NCBI RefSeq assembly: GCF_037102585.1
Contig: NW_027043827.1
Location: forward strand, 1 to 64,000
DNA length: 64,000 nt
Source of the DNA: Saccharomycopsis crataegensis
Lineage: Eukaryota > Ascomycota > Saccharomycetes > Ascoideales > Saccharomycopsidaceae
Direction: 5' to 3'
Shown here: one piece after another, positions 31,814-40,881 of the stretch
How positions within the stretch are numbered: position 1 is the stretch's first letter
Layout of the letters: every line of letters starts with the position of its first letter
Notes under the pieces: generated by a model
What the model was told of the DNA's origin: nothing
What the model saw: only the letters and a program-made list of their open reading frames with translations
Databases searched by the model: none
Translations under genes and position numbers: made by a program

Positions 31814-34800
31814 TCAATTCAAAGTCTCCATACCACAGAGCCTTCTCAACTCCAAGAATTGAGGGGCAGCAAGACCTTTTGTAAACATATCAGCAATCAT
31901 AACACCAGTGCTCAAGTACTCCAAATTGATAGAGCCAGATCCAATGTGGTCCCTGATAAAGTGAGTCCTGATGTCAATGTGTTTGGTGCGATGATGGAAA
32001 GCTGGATGCTTTGCCATCTCAATACACCCTTGGTTATCATCAAACATCCTCACTGGACCAGTATTGATCCCAAATTCCTTGAACACTTGCATTAGCCATA
32101 ATGCTTCCTTGACTCCTTCACTTAGTGACATGTATTCAGCCTCTGCCGTAGAAAGAGCAACAGTAGCTTGCTTCTTAGATCTCCATGTGATTGCACCATT
32201 GGCATATTTGAACACAAACCCAGTAGTAGACTTTCTGTCTGACTTATCTCCAGCCCAGTCAGCATCACAGTATCCAAGAAGCTCACCGTTATCATTATTG
32301 CCAGCCTCATATCTTATTCCCAAATCTTTGGTTCCTTTCAAGTATCTTAAAACTCTCTTTGCTGCCTTATAATGCACCTCCTTTGGTTCCTTGAGGTATC
32401 TGGATAGAACACCGACGATATAGCTGATATCGCTTCTAACAGTATTAGCAGCAAACAATAATTTTCCAACCAAAGATCTGTAAGCTGTGGCATCACAATC
32501 CTCAGCACTGTTGTCCACCAAGGTGAGCTCCTGACCAGCAATAGTAGGCGTCTTATCTGGGTTGCAATTCTCCATTCCAAATTCCTTTAACATAGAGCCA
32601 ATATAGTCTTTCAAGCTCATGTTAATACCTCCATTATCTTGCGAGATGTTGATACCCAAAAATTTCCTGACTATTCCCAAGTCCTTCATCTTGAAGACAT
32701 TCATCAATTCACTTTTCACTTTCCTGATGGCAAAATCTGAGGTACCAGTTATCAATAAATCATCAACATAGAGAGCAACCATCACAAATGATTTTTCCGA
32801 TTTCCTTGAGTACAAACAATACTCAGCACCGTTTCTAACAAAACCAAGAGACGACAATACACTGTGGATTCTCTCATTCCACACCAAGGGAGCTTGCTTC
32901 AATCCATATAAGCTTTTCTTCAATCTCAAAACCATTGTTTCTTTTCCCTTAACCACATACCCTTCCGGCTGTGTCATGTATAATTCTTCTTGAAGAGATC
33001 CGTTGAGGAATGCAGTTTTCACATCCATCTGATGAACTGCCATTCCATTCTTAGCTGCAATACTCAACATCAACCTGATAGATTCATAACGCACCACAGG
33101 TGAGAATGTCTCATTGTAGTCAATACCCTTCACCTGTGTGAAACCTCGAGCAACAAGTCTTCCCTTGAAGACTCCGTTATCTTTCTTTGCAAAGACCCAA
33201 CGACATGTAATTGGCTTTCTTCCTTTCGGCAACTCGACCAATTCATAAGTGGAATTCTCCTTGTGAGCCGCAATTTCTTCGTCACAAGCGCGCTTCCATT
33301 CTGCACTTTCGTTGCTCTTCATGGCTTCCTTATAATTTCCAGGAACATCACTTCCACCAGCCAAAGCAGCAGCTTCACCAGCCATAAAACAAGAGGCAAC
33401 ATAATTCACAGGTTTGTACTCTAACAACTTGCCTTCGGCATCATCATTCAGTTCTGATTCCTCATCACAATCACTTGGCTGTTCAACATGTGGCTCAATT
33501 TCCGAAACCACCAAGTTGTCATTGCTACTACCATTAGGAACAAAAGAAGTAAGCTCTTTTGAGCTACTGTCGTTTCTGTATTTCTTCCTTTGTGGTTTCT
33601 CAATAGCAATTTCCCTCTCTGAATCTGAACTGAATGTATCAGATTCTTGTTCAACTTCTGCCAAGATCCCAAATGGATTTCTTTTAATCAAACCTGTACT
33701 TTTCTTGGGCCTAGAACCCGATGATCTTTTCCTTTTTGTAGCAGTAACCAACTTGAACTCTTCTGAAACCATCCTTGATGGGATTAACTCTCCAGTGGCA
33801 TCCTCATCATCGTCTATGATTCTCATTTCCACGTCTTTGCTTGAGGAAACAGTGGACTCTCTTTCTGAATCATCCAAATCGGAAACCATTCGTTCATCAT
33901 CAACCGAGATCTCACTTGCAACATCCTCTAAGTCTGGATCACTTATAACAGGGCCTGGTGCAACGCCACCAGCAAAACCCATACCACCAGAGCTGCTTAC
34001 CTTAGCAATCTCGGTATCCACATCAGTGACTCGCTTCACATCCTGATAGTAATATCTTGACTCATCAAATCTGACCTGAGTCGCCACAATAATCTTGTTG
34101 GCAGCAGGATCAAAAATTCTGTACGCACAGTGATCTCTATCATACCCGAGCATCACTCCAACCTTGGCGGTAGCATCAAATTTTCCATTTCTCAAACTGT
34201 TTGGTATAACCACATATGCAAGGGAACCAAAGCAGCGAAGATGGTCAAGGCCCGGCTTGTATCCATACCAACGACCATATGGTGTGTGGAAATTAATAAC
34301 GCGGGATGGCGTCCTGTTAATCAAATAAACAGCCGTGCGGACACCTTCAGACCAAAACTGAACCGGCATAGAAGCCCCAATAATTAAAGACCTAGTTTTG
34401 TCTTGAATTGTCCGATGCATTCTTTCAGCAACACCATTTTGATAACTATGGTGTGGCACAGTCAACTCATGGGCAATACCTTTGCTTCTCATGAAATCAT
34501 GCAACTTTCCTGTAACAAATTCACCACCATTATCAGTGCGGATAGTTCCCACGGTAAACTCTTTTCCCTGAGACTTGAACATTGTTTCGGTGTATGTAAT
34601 AAACTCAATAATCCTGTCAGCACACTCTGACTTGTTTTTCAAACACTTAACCTCCACAAACTTGGAATACCCGTCGACAATAGTGAGAAAATATTTGCTC
34701 GAATCAATAGACCCATAATTGATTGGGCCACACACGTCCATATGCAACAATTGTAAAGGCTGTTGTGGTTTAGCACCCTTCCCGCTCTTTGGTCTTCTGG

Positions 34801-36178
34801 TAACCCCTTTACTTGTCAAGCAGCTTTCACATAACTGCACAGAATCTTCACTGTAAAGTTTACCTTTCACCAAATGAAACATCAGATTGAACTTGTTCAT
34901 AATATTCATACTGGGATGGCCTAATCTCTGGTGCCACAACCCGCTCTTATCAACACTGTTAAATGCCACACCATCGACACTGGTGTGCAAAGCATAAAGA
35001 TCACTCATAACTGGATCTTTAACAGCAACCACTTTCTTTTCAGGGTACATTTTCACCTTGTTTCCTTCAAATAATAATCTTGCACCATTCAGAGTAGCCT
35101 TGGAAACAGAAATCAAATTGGCCTTTGACCCTGGAACATAATAAGCATCCTTGATTTCGATACTGGTGTTATCACGTAACTTAAACACCGCAGACCCGAT
35201 ACCTTGAACCTCGAGAGAACTGCCATCAATACCTGAGATCTCACCAGAAAAAGGACCAATGGTTTTAAACATCTTTCTGTCATTCAAAATATGTTGCGAG
35301 GCACCAGAGTCAAAGTACACTCTGGAGGCCCTACCATGCATTCCCATAAATGCATACCAAGATGGTGATGGATTCTTCAGATCACCACCCATTCTCTCCT
35401 TTCTAGGAGCCTTGCAATCCTTCTTGAAATGACCGGGTTTTCCACAATTGAAGCACTTGTACTGTTTCTTAAAAGCAAACACAGGTTCCAAACCCTCAAC
35501 ACTGGTGGAACCAACCGATTTATCTCCAATGATTTCTCTTGTCAAATCTTGGACAAGCCCAATATCAACATTTCCAATAGACCTGCCATTTCTAGACTCA
35601 TACGCAGTCATGACTTCCCTGGAAAGAGTTGCATTAAACCCGGCTTTCTGACCCAAGCTAAAAAACAACGCACACAACACAGTGTTTCCGTCTAATTTGC
35701 CAACAGTATTCTTGAAATGATTGAAGGCATCAATGAAATTCTCAACGTTTCCGTTGCTAGATTTCAACCACTTAGCGTCAATTAAATCTGAGATAATACC
35801 AACAGCATTTGTAACAGTCAATGTACCATAAGCATCCTTGAGAAACATAAACAAGTTTCTACCAGTACCATCAAATTCGGAAGCCTTAGTCAAAGCAGCG
35901 CCTGAGATGCTGTTGAAAATGGCTGTTGAAATAATCTCATCCATAGTAGCAATCAATTGGGCAACTTCATTAGCAGTTTCCAGCCCGTCAGTTCCGGTTT
36001 CCCCATTGATCAAGTAAGCATGTAAACCAAGACCTTTCATCTTCATCTTAACACTGATCAAAGTAAACCAATCATAAAAGTTCCCGGAACCCTTCAACTT
36101 CTCATCAGCAGCGAACGAAGTGAGAGCATTTGAACTCATAACCTGTTGTAGTTTTGTAACTCTAGTTACAAAAGACAT
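31814..36178 (-). CDS. Copia-1 Gag-Pol polyprotein
   Basis: About 1454 codons in one frame. The first ATG (36178) lies inside the 5' LTR, as with Ty1 Gag, and gives MSFVTRVTKLQQ before the interior begins. The order is Gag, CCHC knuckle, protease (DSGASQHI), integrase, a Ser/Asp/Glu-rich linker, RT (YVDD) and RNase H ending near the 3' LTR. It looks whole. Confidence 0.94.
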   Translation of the reverse strand: MSFVTRVTKLQQVMSSNALTSFAADEKLKGSGNFYDWFTLISVKMKMKGLGLHAYLINGETGTDGLETANEVAQLIATMDEIISTAIFNSISGAALTKASEFDGTGRNLFMFLKDAYGTLTVTNAVGIISDLIDAKWLKSSNGNVENFIDAFNHFKNTVGKLDGNTVLCALFFSLGQKAGFNATLSREVMTAYESRNGRSIGNVDIGLVQDLTREIIGDKSVGSTSVEGLEPVFAFKKQYKCFNCGKPGHFKKDCKAPRKERMGGDLKNPSPSWYAFMGMHGRASRVYFDSGASQHILNDRKMFKTIGPFSGEISGIDGSSLEVQGIGSAVFKLRDNTSIEIKDAYYVPGSKANLISVSKATLNGARLLFEGNKVKMYPEKKVVAVKDPVMSDLYALHTSVDGVAFNSVDKSGLWHQRLGHPSMNIMNKFNLMFHLVKGKLYSEDSVQLCESCLTSKGVTRRPKSGKGAKPQQPLQLLHMDVCGPINYGSIDSSKYFLTIVDGYSKFVEVKCLKNKSECADRIIEFITYTETMFKSQGKEFTVGTIRTDNGGEFVTGKLHDFMRSKGIAHELTVPHHSYQNGVAERMHRTIQDKTRSLIIGASMPVQFWSEGVRTAVYLINRTPSRVINFHTPYGRWYGYKPGLDHLRCFGSLAYVVIPNSLRNGKFDATAKVGVMLGYDRDHCAYRIFDPAANKIIVATQVRFDESRYYYQDVKRVTDVDTEIAKVSSSGGMGFAGGVAPGPVISDPDLEDVASEISVDDERMVSDLDDSERESTVSSSKDVEMRIIDDDEDATGELIPSRMVSEEFKLVTATKRKRSSGSRPKKSTGLIKRNPFGILAEVEQESDTFSSDSEREIAIEKPQRKKYRNDSSSKELTSFVPNGSSNDNLVVSEIEPHVEQPSDCDEESELNDDAEGKLLEYKPVNYVASCFMAGEAAALAGGSDVPGNYKEAMKSNESAEWKRACDEEIAAHKENSTYELVELPKGRKPITCRWVFAKKDNGVFKGRLVARGFTQVKGIDYNETFSPVVRYESIRLMLSIAAKNGMAVHQMDVKTAFLNGSLQEELYMTQPEGYVVKGKETMVLRLKKSLYGLKQAPLVWNERIHSVLSSLGFVRNGAEYCLYSRKSEKSFVMVALYVDDLLITGTSDFAIRKVKSELMNVFKMKDLGIVRKFLGINISQDNGGINMSLKDYIGSMLKEFGMENCNPDKTPTIAGQELTLVDNSAEDCDATAYRSLVGKLLFAANTVRSDISYIVGVLSRYLKEPKEVHYKAAKRVLRYLKGTKDLGIRYEAGNNDNGELLGYCDADWAGDKSDRKSTTGFVFKYANGAITWRSKKQATVALSTAEAEYMSLSEGVKEALWLMQVFKEFGINTGPVRMFDDNQGCIEMAKHPAFHHRTKHIDIRTHFIRDHIGSGSINLEYLSTGVMIADMFTKGLAAPQFLELRRLCGMETLN

Positions 36179-36520
36179 TGATAACACTAATATTCAATAA
36201 TATTTATTCCCTTGTTATACTTGTTTTTACTTGTTAACTATCTAAATTATATAAAGGACAAACTCAGACTATGGGGGGCATGGCCCATATTTATATTAAT
36301 CTCAATGGGTTCTAGAAGGTTCCATAAGCTCTAGAATGTTCCATAGAATTCTAGAAGGTTCCATAAGCTCTAGAATGTTCCATAAGTTCTAGAAGGTTCC
36401 ATAAGTTCTAGAAGGTTCCATAAGTTCTAGAAGGTTCCATAAGTTCTAGAAGGTTCCATGAGTTCTAGAAGGTTCCATGAACAATGACTAACCACATAAC
36501 TTTGGATTGCCAACTCAACA
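36144..36520 (-). repeat. Copia-1 5' LTR
   Basis: 377 bp. The sense order is TGTTGAGTTGGC, then nine heat-shock-element-like units, a TTTATATAA box, and the Gag start codon shortly before the end CTACAACA. Confidence 0.93.
36305..36478 (-). promoter_or_regulatory. Array of nine heat-shock-element-like units in the Copia-1 LTR
   Basis: A unit of about 19 bp contains TTCTAGAAGGTTC, that is TTCnnGAAnnTTC, the three-pentamer consensus bound by heat-shock factor. Nine units lie in tandem upstream of the LTR's TATA-like box; units 2 and 4 are slightly degenerate (CTCTAGAATGTTC). Other copies have nine (27468-27650), six (31657-31768), two (5684-5731) and one (about 52100-52120). Binding has not been shown; this rests on consensus match and arrangement. 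Confidence 0.7.
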
Positions 36521-38082
36521 AGTTCTGTATCTTTTTCCAAGTTTATCATACCATAGAATCTATTTCTTTGGAAGGGGTCAGATGTTATGCAAGCTTGCAA
36601 ATCAACAAAATTAAAGGCATCGTATGGGATCTTATGTTGTTGGAAGTGGGACTCCAATATGTCGTTTAAAGCATCTCTGTTACTAGTTTGGACTTCGATT
36701 TCAATAAAATGACGTTCAACATATTCGTCAATCACAATTTTGGGTTTATAAGTTGTGGTTTCAGTGCTTATTTGTAAAAACTCATTGATATGATTGATGA
36801 ATGATATTTTTCTTTTTTTGAATTTGTCGTCTGGCAGAGGGAAATCAGGGAAAAAACTTCCAGGAATGACAATTTCATTTTCATCAGAGTTGATATAAAT
36901 GACTTCCTGGGAATGTCTTAAATCATACTCCAATTTTATTCTTTGATGACGTTCAGTTTCCTCGATGCTCCCAGATTCAAGGAGCTGTTGTTGTTGATTA
37001 GCTAGGTCCATCAAAACGAATTTAATGAGAGCCAATTGGATTTCTGCGGAGCTTCCTTGCATCAATGGTTTTGGGATTTTGAAATGCAAATTACCTTGGT
37101 TCAATTTGTAAATTTGTCTGAAGAGCTGTAATTTTTCATTGGTGGTAAGACCTGCAAGACGTTTCATTTCCATGTCAATCTTTGTTCTAGATTGTTGGCT
37201 AAAGTACTCAACAATGAACAAAGTATTATGATATTCCATCATTCTGTCTGGATCATCTGGACGGATTTTATACAGTGTAGATTGATAAATATGATCATTA
37301 TTGTTGTAGCATCCAATGAAGTGCTCCAATACTTCCCTGTAGTAGAACTTGAGGTCCTTGATGAGGAAAGGCCAGTAAAACGCGTTAGCGAATTTTCGGA
37401 AAAGAGGGTCATTTTCCCTGTCAATTTCTTTCCTCCCATTAAAGGGGTTGACCGTGGTCGTAGAAGAATTTTCCATTTCTTCTGGGGCAAGAGTAGAAGC
37501 GACAACGGAGGCGAAGGAACGGGCGGAGGTGGAACTAATAAAGGCGTTTTGGGTTTTTTGGGTTTTTTGTTTTTTTTCAGATTGGTTTTCAGTGGAGTTT
37601 TCTACGTTTTTTTCGGAGTTTATGGTGGATTTTTCATTTTTTTTGGTGTTTTTTTGTTCCAAGTTCGCATCCTCAACTTCTCCATGTTGAGGGGCCGTTG
37701 CGTGCTTAGGTGATTGATTACCTAATAATGCAGGATCGATTTGATTAGCAATCGAAGAATAAATTTGGGTTGCGGCGGGCAGATTTGGGTTTTCTACCGC
37801 GTTTTCCTCATCCCTTGAATCATTTGAAGAATAATCGCTTCCATAATTGGAACTTTCATCGTCAAAAGATTCATCTTCGTCATTTTCCGGTGGTTTTTCG
37901 ACGCTGTTTTCATGAATTTCAGCGTTCTTGTTGTCACGACCTTGATGGTCGCCTTGAGAAGACATATCGACATTATCAGCCACGGAGGGGGATGAATCTC
38001 TAGTAAAGGACTTTGGGGGATCATTTGTAGGATCAGTTGAGTAATTAATACTTTGTTTCTTATAACTATCAGGACTTGACAT
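36521..38082 (-). pseudogene. LINE-A copy 3 ORF1, N-terminal part
   Basis: ATG at 38082 (MSSPDSYKKQ). It carries NYSTDPTNDPP near the start, a disordered acidic stretch, an A8-coded Lys tract that is in frame here, then the folded middle region. It ends before the zinc knuckles because the element is cut. It shows the unshifted frame at the A-run where copy 2 is shifted. Confidence 0.88.
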
Positions 38083-38100
38083 GTTGGTTTTTCGTCTACC
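36521..38100 (-). mobile_element. LINE-A copy 3, 5' half only
   Basis: Starts on the minus strand directly after the poly(A) of LINE-D, with about 18 nt before the ATG, and is cut at 36520 by the Copia-1 LTR. It contains about 520 codons of ORF1 and no ORF2. Confidence 0.9.
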
Positions 38101-38888
38101 TTTTTTTTTTAAAGACAAAATTCAATATATTAATTAATTATATAACTATATATCTCATAAACTACTTAATGTAGTTTGAAAATTAAAGTGTTAAGGGAAA
38201 ACCATTAATGGTGAAAAACCCTATTATTGAGAAAAAATGTTTTTATGCGTTTTTAAGGTTTTTAATTGTTGTTTTTTTTTTGATTTTATTTTTTTTTTTG
38301 ATTTTATTTTCTTGTTTTTCCCCACCTATTTTTTCTTCTCCGCTTAAAAGATATTGCTTTCAAGCAAGAAGATCATTGAATCAACGGCCATATGACAATT
38401 GAAATGCCTTTTGGATTTCAATCTTGATAATTTTCGTTGGAAACCTAGATATCTATCGATCGTTCTGGTTTCGTTCATGTTGGTGGCAGGGGTAATGATT
38501 GTTTGCCAGGTTAATGGGATATTCAAGTCAATTTTTTTCCAAAGTTTCTGGGCCAATGGACATTCAATAAGATGGTGCTTCATGATTTCAAATTGGATTT
38601 CCTTTGGGGCATATTGGGGTTCATCATATCTGGTTAATTTTTTGCTGCAATAGTCACAATGATTATTTACGTAATTGTGATTTTCAATGCCCAAATGAAA
38701 GATGTGAATATTTTGATATTTCCCCGGGAAATGTTGGTTGAATTTTTTGAGGTTATGCCAAAAGTTATCAACTTGTTTCTGATTCACCCCAGTAATATCC
38801 ATGAGTGTTTTTGACATCTTGTTCACATCTTGTTTTTGAGCAATTAGTGTTAATACAACTATCAAATTTGCGAAAAACTATCACTCAA
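38101..38888 (-). mobile_element. LINE-D, 5'-truncated 3' end with poly(A)
   Basis: The last part of ORF2 (38344-38865), a 3' UTR and A10 tail (T-run 38101-38110), on the minus strand. The 3' UTR carries GGGTTTTTCACCAT/ATGGTTTTCCC, also found in LINE-C, and the AAACTAC/GTAGTTT hairpin found in the short stubs at 8644-8836 and 40410-40477. Its truncated 5' end lies about 10-30 bp from tRNA-Leu. The exact 5' edge is uncertain. Confidence 0.85.
38344..38865 (-). pseudogene. LINE-D ORF2, C-terminal fragment
   Basis: About 170 codons matching the C-terminus of LINE-C ORF2: the Cys-rich motif CDYC with HHLIEC (CX2C...HX4C), then PLAQKLW and IDRYLGFQRKLSRL. Endonuclease and RT are missing by 5' truncation. 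The apparent start codon is not native. Confidence 0.85.
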
Positions 38889-38896
38889 ATATAATT

Positions 38897-39014
38897 GGAG
38901 GGTTGGCCGAGCGGTCTAAGGCGATCGACTCAAGAAGTAAATGTTCTTCTTCTGCCTAAGCAGTTGAGTAATCGATTATCGTAAGATGCGCGAGTTCGAA
39001 TCTCGCATCCTTCA
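38897..39014 (+). tRNA. tRNA-Leu(CAA) with intron
   Basis: Acceptor GGAGGGT pairs with ATCCTTC. The anticodon stem ATCGA/TCGAT encloses CTCAAG, an intron of about 37 nt and A38. The anticodon is CAA, and the intron contains TTGAG, able to pair with the anticodon loop. There is a long variable arm as in Leu. A T6 terminator follows. It is a diverged sister of the two Leu copies at 54036 and 56375, differing in the intron. Confidence 0.96.
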
Positions 39015-39406
39015 ATATTTTTTCCCCATGCACAAACCTTAATTAATTCTTCATTTTTTTTTTCCCTTCCTCTTATTTAATGAATTTGAATATTAAAAAA
39101 TATTTCTACAGATACCATACTTTTTCATCCCTTTAATACTCATTTGTGTATTTTTTTAATACTGAAAAAAATACTAATATATCAGATCATTCCAGGCATC
39201 GATCACGTTGGTTTCAAATGTTCATTTTCAACGTTCAAATTTCTTGGAGGACCCGCCTATGAATTTGAAGTTCCTGATACAACGGGATCGATATTATTGC
39301 TTCCTTTGGAGTTTGCAGCACATGAATCTTTTTTTTTTTTTTTTATAAAGTCCCTATATTTAACTACTAAGAGCTATATAGGTCATCGCACTTTTTATGT
39401 ACGGTT
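39015..39406 (+). other. Unassigned stretch with a possible host exon
   Basis: AT-rich sequence after tRNA-Leu. From about 39180 a stretch of higher coding character reads IIPGIDHVGFKCS and FKFLGGPAYEFEVPD in one frame, ending near a T-run at 39330. It is preceded by TACTAAT and ATATCAG, which look like a branch point and a 3' splice site. It may be a scrap or exon of a host gene; no family is recognised. Confidence 0.35.
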
Positions 39407-39694
39407 ATTATGATCAATTATGCGCAGCTATGGCGACTTATTTGGTGTCCGTTTTCTCCCAATATTTTTGGTAACCCGGGAGTTTGGGTTGGAAAATGCA
39501 ATGTTTTTGACTTGTAGCAACCTGTCACTATTTTTTTTTTAGCCAGGGAGGAGGAAATCTTCGAAAGACACCAGCGACGCAACCTTACCGGTAGTGTGAG
39601 ATTTTTACTCACTAAAACCCCCTTGTATCTTACCTTCAGAGTGGTATTACTCCTTACTCAGTTAGCGTACTGAACGTGACCTGGTGGTTAATGC
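39407..39694 (-). repeat. Second copy of the SINE-like repeat, without tRNA-like head
   Basis: Matches 1-293 with few changes: shared flank (39407-39530), T-run (39531-39540), LINE-A-like tail with the GTGAG/CTCAC hairpin, and the middle segment. The match stops exactly where the tRNA-like head begins in the first copy. Confidence 0.85.
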
Positions 39695-40186
39695 ATGAAT
39701 GAATTGTATATTAACGAGTCACAGAGGTTCTAAATAACATGCAAGCCGGGCATTTCATGCCGGTCTTTCTAATAGATAAGTATAATACTATAACTTTCTC
39801 ACAACCTCACGCTCCTTGCTTTAAGAATTAATCACATCACCGGTAAAAAACTCAACAATCAAGATTATTAAGGAAAAAAGGTGCAATGTGAAAATATGAG
39901 ATGAAGTCACTAGTGAATTACCCATCACTAGGAGCTTCATGAACTGAGGTGGAGGTCTTTGTTGAGGGGTTTTGGCACTATATCTCAAATACTAAGTATT
40001 TTCAATGTAGTGACCATCAGAATTCTGGGGGGATAATAAAGATAAAAATAATAAAAATAAAAATAATGAAAATCAATAGAATAATTGAATCCAAGTAAAA
40101 AAATAATTCAAATAATCAAATAGACCAAATAATTCAAATAAGTCAAAATAATCAAGTAAACCAAATAATTAATTAATCTTCTTGGT
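39695..40186. other. Unassigned AT-rich sequence
   Basis: No ORF or known repeat is seen in 39695-40070. The part 40074-40180 matches the start of the minisatellite region at 53326 (CCAAGTAAAAAAATAATTC and CAAATAATCAAAT segments). Confidence 0.5.
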
Positions 40187-40522
40187 CAAGAAGATTCAAA
40201 TTAGGTGATCACAAAGATGATCCTTTTCTTAAACTAAATAAAGGTGAAAACAAGAGGAATGTTGAATCCTTAAATAAATAAAATGGTTAAAACTAATAAT
40301 GGGGTGTTGGACCCATTCCCGCGATAAAGGACTAACAGATAAGGGATGGAACATAAGGTAATACTTCGATGAGGTAATGTAGATCATGGTTTCGCATGGT
40401 ACCATCCCGTTTTTTTTTTTTTTAAAGACAAAATTCAATATATTAATTAATTATATAACTATATATCTCATAAACTAGTTGGTAACCAGGACTCAACTCA
40501 ACCATGATCCGATAATATAACA
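40187..40522 (-). repeat. Ty3-A LTR (inverted), holding a LINE-D stub
   Basis: A Ty3-A LTR on the minus strand, lacking its last part. A 68-nt LINE-D 3' end with A14 (40410-40477) interrupts it between GGTTACCAAC and GGGATGGTACC. It faces the Ty3-A3 5' LTR head to head across 5 bp (TTTTC). Confidence 0.9.
40410..40477 (-). mobile_element. LINE-D 3' stub inserted in a Ty3-A LTR
   Basis: Only about 54 nt of LINE-D tail plus A14. Both LTR junctions are present, making this the one complete example of a LINE filling the Ty3-A LTR hot spot. Any target duplication is at most about 3 nt (AAC). Confidence 0.88.
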
Positions 40523-40527
40523 TTTTC

Positions 40528-40857
40528 TGTTATATTATCGGATCATGGTTGGGTTGAGTCTTGGTTACCAACGGTATGGTACCATACGAAACCATGATCT
40601 GCATTACCTCATCGAGGTATTACCTTATGTCCCACAGCTTATCTCTTATCCTTGTCGTACCTCCTTATGTTTTAGTCTTTTATTCCGAGAACGGGTCCAA
40701 CACCCCATTATTAGTTTCAATCATTTTATTTATTTAAGGATTCAACATTCCTCTTATTTTCACCTTTATTTAGTTTAGAGAAAGGATCATCTTTGTGATC
40801 ACCTAATTTGAATCTTCTTGGTCGAGAACAATCATCGACAAGAAGCAGAGTGTAACA
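40528..40857 (+). repeat. Ty3-A3 5' LTR
   Basis: Starts TGTTATATTATCGG and ends GTGTAACA. The palindrome region is uninterrupted. Confidence 0.93.
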
Positions 40858-40881
40858 TTTGGTAGCACCACTAGGTTTAAA

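Larger units (their letters stand above)
31489..36520 (-). mobile_element. Ty1/Copia element Copia-1, looks whole
   Basis: A 5032-bp element on the minus strand: 5' LTR 36144-36520, one long gag-pol frame, 3' LTR 31489-31806. The LTR lengths differ (377 and 318 bp) mainly because they hold nine and six heat-shock-element-like 19-bp units. The PBS-like GGTTATGAG after the 5' LTR matches the anticodon region of initiator tRNA-Met, the half-tRNA priming known from Ty5 and Drosophila copia. No matching target duplication is found, so its surroundings were rearranged by recombination. Confidence 0.92.

Noticed and set aside
38083-38118. Twelve extra N-terminal residues on LINE-A copy 3 ORF1 (MSLKKKG start)
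   Set aside because: They are translated from the tail of the LINE-D copy upstream; the native ATG is at 38082, as copy 2 shows.
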